Source: Limnanthes douglasii subsp. nivea
Taxonomy: Eukaryota; Streptophyta; Magnoliopsida; Brassicales; Limnanthaceae
Assembly: GCA_036936605.1 (NCBI GenBank)
Contig: JAUPFV010000005.1
Span: forward strand, 821,001-885,000
Direction: 5' to 3'
DNA: 64,000 bases
How positions within the stretch are numbered: position 1 is the first letter of the stretch; every line of letters starts with the position of its first letter. The translations under genes were made by a program, and so were the position numbers. The notes below the pieces were generated by a model, which ran no database searches, was not told the origin of the DNA, and saw nothing but the letters and a program-made list of their open reading frames with translations. Below are positions 58,611 to 64,000 of this stretch, one piece after another.

Positions 58611-59000
58611 GGATATCCAACAATGGTAAGGAAGAAAAGAAAAATTATGATGAAAGTGGTGACGAGAACAATGTTGTTGTAGTTTCATTGAGTTACTTCA
58701 TTGTTATTGATGATGTTGTTGTGAATTCTGTGTCTGATGAAAGTGGTTGGGTAGTTGACAGCGATGCTACAATTTATGCCACTCCTCGCATAGAATTTTT
58801 CTCATTTTACACCTCTGGTGACTTTGGTTTTGCAAAGATTGGAAATAATAATTCGTCTAAAGTGGTTGGTATTGGTGATGTTTATCTAGAAACAAGCATG
58901 GGTGCAAGATTGACTTTGAAGTGTGTTTAACATATACCCGATCTTCGATTGAATTTCATCTCTACAGGAAAGCTAGATGATGAAGGCTAATGCAGTAATT
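58611..59000 (+). pseudogene. Decayed copia protease
   Basis: The active site reads WVVDSDATIYATP; the family has DSGAT, so the Gly is Asp. The flap-side part KIGNNNSSKVVGIGDVYLET and the HIPDLRLNFISTGKL end are kept, with a TAA between (58928). Confidence 0.85.
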
Positions 59001-60000
59001 TTTTGAATGGGCAGTGGAAACTTACTAAGGGCTCGTTGGTTATGGCAAGATGACAGAAATATCATGTCCTCTACATCACGTCTGCAAGGGTACCTGCTGA
59101 GAAAATCAATGTTGTTAATGATGAAGTAATGGTTGATTTGTGGCATTAAAGACTCAATCACATTAGAGAAAAAGGATTAGATATTCTAAGGAAGAAACAA
59201 TATATTCATGGAATACATAAATCTCATTTCAAGAAATGTGTACATTATTTGGCTGGAAAGCAGAATATAGTGTCTTTCAAGAGCTCGACTCCTTCAAGAA
59301 AACCAAGTTCGTTTGACTTGGTACATACTGATGTTTGTGGTCCTTTCAAAACCATAACACTTAGTGGTTGTCTGTACTTTGTTACTTTTGTTGATGATCA
59401 TTCGAGGAAAGTTTGGGCTTACACTTTGAAAACAAAAGATCAAGTGTTAGATGTATTCAAACAGATTCAAGCCTGAGTGAAGAGACAGATAGAGAAACAA
59501 GTGAAGTGTGTCCAAGTGATGATGAGGGAGAATACATTTGTCATGTTGATGATTATTGTAGACAGCAAGGTATTCCACATCAAAGAGTACCTCCCAAGAC
59601 CCCTCAGTTGAATGTTGTAGCTAAGAGACTAAACTGAACATTAATTAAAATGGTGAGATGTATTTTTTTTTACAATCACAACTTCCTAAATACATTTGGG
59701 GTAAATCATTGAATACAGTGGTACATGTCTTGAATCTTAGTCATCTGTCCCTTTAAATGAAGATATCTCAAATAGATTTTTGATAGATAAAGATGTTTCT
59801 TATGATCATTTGCGTGTCTTTGGGTGCAAAGCTTATGTGCATATTATTAAAATGAGAGGTCTAAATTTAATTCAAAGACAAGACAATGTGTATTCATCGG
59901 TTATGGCCTTGATGAGTTCTGCTACAGATTTCATGATCCAGTTAATAAGAAGCTTATTAAGAGCAGAGATGATGTTTTTATTGAAGATTATATAGTTTAT
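59001..60000 (+). pseudogene. Decayed copia integrase
   Basis: The zinc-binding part is damaged (DLWH-RLNHI, then HF-KCVH). The core shows FDLVHTDVCGPFKT with the first Asp and, in other frames, DDEGEYICHVDDY and PPKTPQLNVVAKR near the second and third catalytic positions; the AER motif is AKR. The tail contains DHLRVFGCKAYVHI. Confidence 0.8.
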
Positions 60001-60229
60001 GATATTGTTAAGATTCGGAATTCAGTGCCTATGTCTGACAATGATTTTGTAATTTGGGGCCTGTTCCGCTTGCACATACTCCTACAGAAGTTGAAGCAAA
60101 TTTAGATGGTGATTCATCTGCTTCAAGAGGTTCGCATATTTTTTATATTGGTGATCATGATAATAATTTCGTTGATGAACACGAGAATGAAGAAGAGGTT
60201 GAATATGTTAACCGATGCAGGTGAGCCTG

Positions 60230-61047
60230 AGTGTTATGATGAGGTTGTTAGTGGTGTGTGTAAAAATTAGTGGATTGAAGAAATGAATTAATAGATGGAA
60301 TCACTTCATGAGAATCACACATTTGAGTTAGTGAAGCTACCTGAATAGAGAAAAGGCTTGAGTAACAAGTGGGTATATAGATTGAAGAAATATTATAGTT
60401 ATCTGCAACCTCTGTACAAAACAAGATTGGTAGTCGAAGGTTTTGGTCAGCAAAAAAGGATTTATTTTGATGAAATATTTTTTCAAGTTTTAAAAATGTG
60501 TGCTATTCGTGTGGTTTCAGGCATCACAACTGGTCTAGGCTTGGAAATTGACCAAATGGATGCAAAAACGACATTCTTGCATGTTGACTCGGAAGAAGAG
60601 ATTTTTATGAAATAACCTAAAGGTTTTGTAAGTTAAAGGAAAAGAAGATTATGTGTGCAGACTTAAGAAGAGTCTATATGGTTTGAAGAAAGCTCCAAGA
60701 GAGTGGTATAAGAAGTTCATATAAGTTATGGGGGAGCGGGACTATAAGAAAACTTCTTCTGATAATTGTGTGTTTGTGAAGAAATATATTGATGTTGATT
60801 TTATTGTTCCCTTACTTTACGTTGATGTTATGCTTATTGTTGGGAAGAATACTTGCGGATTGATTCTTTGAAGAAATAGTTAAGTAAGTCTTCCGCAATG
60901 AAATATTAAGGTTAAGCAAAGCATATTCTTGGCATTCGAATTACTATAGATAAAAATTCAAAGAAGTTGTTCTTGTCACAAGAAAAATACATTGAGAAAA
61001 TTCTTCAGAAGTTCGAGATGGATAAAGCTAAAGTGGTTACCTCCAAT
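60230..61047 (+). pseudogene. Decayed copia reverse transcriptase
   Basis: It contains NKWVYRLKK, YKTRLVVEGFGQQ, IDQMDAKTTFLHVDSEEEIF, KKSLYGLKKAPREWY and, damaged, LTLRVDVMLIV-like in place of YVDDMLIV. It ends at SQEKYIEKILQKFEMDKAK, where the 390-bp repeat begins. Confidence 0.85.
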
Positions 61048-61400
61048 GTGAGAACCAAAATAGACTTAACTTTTTTAGTTTGGAACTTATTTAAGGTTTA
61101 TGAAAAATAAAATTGAAAAATTCACCAATTCTTTTTGACCCGTACAGTTAGATTCGAAAAAAAAAACAACTTTTGTTACAAGTACCATTACGTCGGAAAA
61201 AAACTCAAACTAAACTGCATCAGGAAGAATTCAGAAAAGGCCATCCATCTTAGTGTTAATCTTGTGAAACCTCGAATAAATTCGAAATTTCCCCTATGAT
61301 ATTTCAACCCTTCAATAGTTTTATACTTATCGTTAATGCATGCATTTCTAGCTTCAATCTCCAACAACACATGATGTAGCCCCTAAAATCATGATATGGA
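61048..61400 (+). repeat. 390-bp direct repeat, right copy
   Basis: Partner of 56766-57155. It starts exactly where the copia coding sequence ends. Confidence 0.8.
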
Positions 61401-62009
61401 CCTTTAGGGATTGTGGTGAAAATATGTTTGCGATCTAAATAAAAATGTTCAATTTGAAGTGAAGCGGACCGAATTCGAGATATTATAAAAATAAATGTTT
61501 GTAATATTAATTATTATATTTTTATTATTTGTTAATATATTTATTCATGTATATACTTATATGTTTTGGATATAGAATTAAACTATTTTGAATACGATAT
61601 CTAGAACAAATATATTTCATTTTTTAAATACAAAATCAAAAAATATTAATTAGACTTTATAAATTGAAACATTTTTATTTAAATTAAAAAATATATTATT
61701 TCTCGGCACTGCTGACACACGAAAATAACTTAAAATATAAATAATCAAATTGAAAACAAAATGTTCAAATTCAGATAAAAAAACTAAATATTTAGGATCA
61801 CTCAAGGTATACTAAAATTATGGTTTCTTAGATCCCACTCAAAAATAATTCATTTAAAGGTTTTTAAAAAATAAAATTCACAATTTTTTATAATTATTTT
61901 AGTTCTTTATGGGTACTGTTAGATATAAAAAATTGGCATTGTTGGAAATAAACTCACGGTCACCATTAGAGTTTCGAAATAGTTAAATTTCAAGTGGGAG
62001 CAAAAAAAT
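61401..62009. other. AT-rich repeats, no gene seen
   Basis: It includes another fragment of the dispersed AT-rich repeat near 61470-61700. Confidence 0.5.
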
Positions 62010-63376
62010 CTTTAACGAGTTTTAAGTCTAAATTTACTAAAGATTTCTTATAATCAAAATTCACCCATTATTTTCTTTGTCCCTACCGTTAAATTCCAAA
62101 AATTAATATGGCGGTCGATAAAAAATCCAAAACAAAAGGAAGAGGAAGTCACGAGTTCAAATACTACTATCTCCCAAGCATACTTCATAGTAGAGCTTTG
62201 AAGGCTGTTGGAATGATCACCACCATTAGGTCTTCACTCATCCATCTATATAACTCAAACAAACCGTTGTTTTCATTCGGAAATCAAAACTATTTTTTTC
62301 TTATTTTTCTATTATATATAACTATTTCAGGAGGTGGAACCAAGTACTGTTTGTAAAGCCGTAAAGGTTTTGAAAAAAATTGATTAGACAAAACAAATTA
62401 TGCTTTTTAAGTCCGAAACTTGAAATTCATTTAGATTAAGATTTTTCAAATTCACAATTATTTTCTTTCATTACTCGTACCGTTTAAATACAAAAAATTA
62501 ACATCGTTGTAAGTAAAATTTAATTCGCGTTCGGGATTTCAGAAAAAATTGAATTGCAAGTGTGAATAAAAGAATACTTATTCTTTTTAGGTATAAAAAT
62601 GGTTCAAGTCGTAGCGGGGCGGACCAGATTAGGTTCGAGTAAAAAAATGGAGGTCCAAACAGGTGATCAGAATCCGACTTATTCTCATCCGGAATTATAA
62701 TAAATGTAAATATTTATAGTATTGATAATTATATTTTTATTATTAGTTAGTTGATTAAATTTATGGGATTTATACCAATTAGGGTATAAAATGTTTACAA
62801 TTTACCAATATAGTGTTAAATAGATTTTACCTATATCTACCAAAATATGATTGTATTTGCTTAATAGTCCAAATTTAAATTTCAAATACAATTTTTCTCA
62901 TAATAAGGTTGACAATGCGACTTCAAAATTAAGTAAGAGAATTCACCCCCTTTATATTTAGGGTTGCAATTGTTTTTTTTAGGGTAATTTGATATTTTCT
63001 TAAATGTGATGGATCTATTTGTACTATGGATCTTTTGTGGTATGATTTATTAAATACAAACACATATGAGACCCATTATGTAACTCTCCCCTGATATATT
63101 TATATATATTTATGTGTTTTGGATTTAAGATAAATGAACCCAACACTATTTTACTATTTTAAAGAAATAATGTCCAACATTTGGTTGGATTCTTAAATTT
63201 TATTCATTTAAATGAATTTTTAAATTGAAATGCACTTATTCAAAATTAATTTTTTTTCATTATTTGTAATGTTATATACAAAAAATTAATATTGTTGCAA
63301 GTAAAATTACGATCACCATTACACGCTTTTTAATTTTAGAAGAAAACTTACGGTTACTAATACAAATTCACCATTG
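62010..63376. repeat. Dispersed AT-rich repeat unit, copy C
   Basis: Follows copy A (4390-6024) through most of its length, with one part missing near 63180. It leads into the palindrome. Confidence 0.75.
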
Positions 63377-64000
63377 AAAAAATATTGTAGTTCATCTTCT
63401 ATTTCAGTTCATCTTTCTTTAATCATCTATTGTTTCCATCGTCATTTTTTTCACCATACGCTTCGAGCTCTTTGGTAAAAAATCGTAGTTGTTTATTCAA
63501 CCATTTCTTCATGATTTCCAACTCTTCATCTATTTCTTCCGATTTAATTTTGATTTTTCGAAATAAATTTTCAATTTCCTCAATATCCATTATAATCAAT
63601 CAATATTATAATGTGAAAAAGTCTCTTTATATAGACTTAAGACAATTGAGTAATACTCTATTAATTACAAATAGTTGGTATAGTCAAATGATAGAGTCTA
63701 ATTAGTAATTTGTTATATTGTATTAAAAAGTTTAATTTCATAGTTCTAGGTATTGTATTCAAAACTAAATTTTGGTTGGTATAATTAGAACCAAAATTTA
63801 GTTCTATGAAATTAAACTTTTTATTACAATATAACAATTTATTAATTAGACTCAATCATGAGTATACCAACTATTTGTAATTAATAGAATATTACTCAAT
63901 TGTTGTAAGCTCTGCCCTGTATAAATAGCCTTTTTGTATTCTATTAGTTCACATTATAATATTGTTTGATTATTATGGAAGTTGAAAATTTATTTCAAAA
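63377..64000. repeat. Palindrome (foldback element), copy C, cut by the window end
   Basis: The centre is near 63787 (ttggttggtataattagaaccaa). The right arm mirrors the left as far as the window allows. By comparison with copy A it should end about 200 bases beyond the window. Confidence 0.8.
63423..63590 (-). CDS. Small charged coiled-coil ORF in the palindrome arm, 55 residues
   Basis: A complete frame from ATG (63588-63590) to TGA. It begins MDIEEIENLFRKIKIK, continues with EEIDEELEIMKKWLNKQL and ends GEKNDDGNNR. Heptad-like hydrophobic spacing suggests a coiled coil. The opposite arm should carry the same frame on the other strand. In copy A (6025-6753) both versions are broken. I do not recognise the protein. 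It may be a remnant of a captured gene. Confidence 0.45.
   Translation of the reverse strand: MDIEEIENLFRKIKIKSEEIDEELEIMKKWLNKQLRFFTKELEAYGEKNDDGNNR

Larger units (their letters stand above)
57160..61047 (+). mobile_element. Ty1/copia element, 3'-truncated and decayed
   Basis: It has a 5' LTR, primer-binding site, gag, protease, integrase and RT, but stops in the RT thumb before RNase H. No 3' LTR is present. It lies between the two copies of a 390-bp direct repeat. Coding parts carry many stops and shifts. Confidence 0.88.

Overview
This window looks like nuclear DNA of a flowering plant, from a gene-poor, repeat-dense and strongly AT-rich region. The evidence is a plant-type L1 LINE (DUF4283-like ORF1, ORF2 with a C-terminal RNase H), plant Ty1/copia and Ty3/gypsy (Tat-like) retrotransposons, a Mutator-type element carrying a plant ARM-repeat gene, a hAT-type MITE and a tRNA-derived SINE. 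I see no intact free-standing host gene. The three host-derived coding regions recognised are all displaced or broken: a proteasome beta-2 (PSMB2/PBD-like) pseudogene at 8.85-9.2 kb, an ARM-repeat ORF inside a Pack-MULE at 16.0-17.6 kb, and an intronless condensin-II subunit CAP-G2 copy inside an LTR retrotransposon at 48.3-54.0 kb.

Layout, left to right. 0-4.2 kb: a young SINE, then gypsy gag/protease remnants fused to a copia integrase piece. 4.4-6.8 kb: a dispersed AT-rich repeat ending in a 0.73-kb palindrome; the same unit recurs at 54.2-55.7 kb (partial) and 62.0-64.0 kb. 8.85-11.65 kb: the proteasome pseudogene and an old LINE. 12.1-13.3 kb: a 41-bp minisatellite. 14.87-15.57 kb: a hAT MITE. 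15.98-17.65 kb: the Pack-MULE, with a perfect 9-bp target duplication. 17.69-24.35 kb: a full-length LINE with an 18-bp target duplication. 24.7-46.8 kb: a large nested inverted duplication of gypsy RT-RNase H-integrase sequence, later split on its right arm by a copia element (40.4-45.9 kb, 5-bp target duplication). 47.4-54.1 kb: a gypsy RNase H fragment split by the CAP-G2-bearing LTR element. 57.2-61.0 kb: an older copia with 5' LTR and primer-binding site but no 3' LTR.

Several insertions can be read against uninterrupted copies within the window. The copia at 40.4 kb has its empty site at 25.72-25.75 kb, and the CAP-G2 element has its empty site near 36.26 kb. These give a relative order: gypsy duplication first, then the copia and the gene-carrying LTR element.

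The most interesting object is the gene-carrying LTR element at 48271-53992. It has LTRs, a tRNA-type primer-binding site, a polypurine tract and a 5-bp target duplication, but no recognisable pol. Its interior holds about 2.8 kb of CAP-G2 coding sequence without introns, in the element's own sense, followed by what may be a second captured fragment and a 51-bp minisatellite. The Pack-MULE and the palindromes carrying a small coiled-coil ORF come next. All calls are from reading the sequence alone; no database search was possible.
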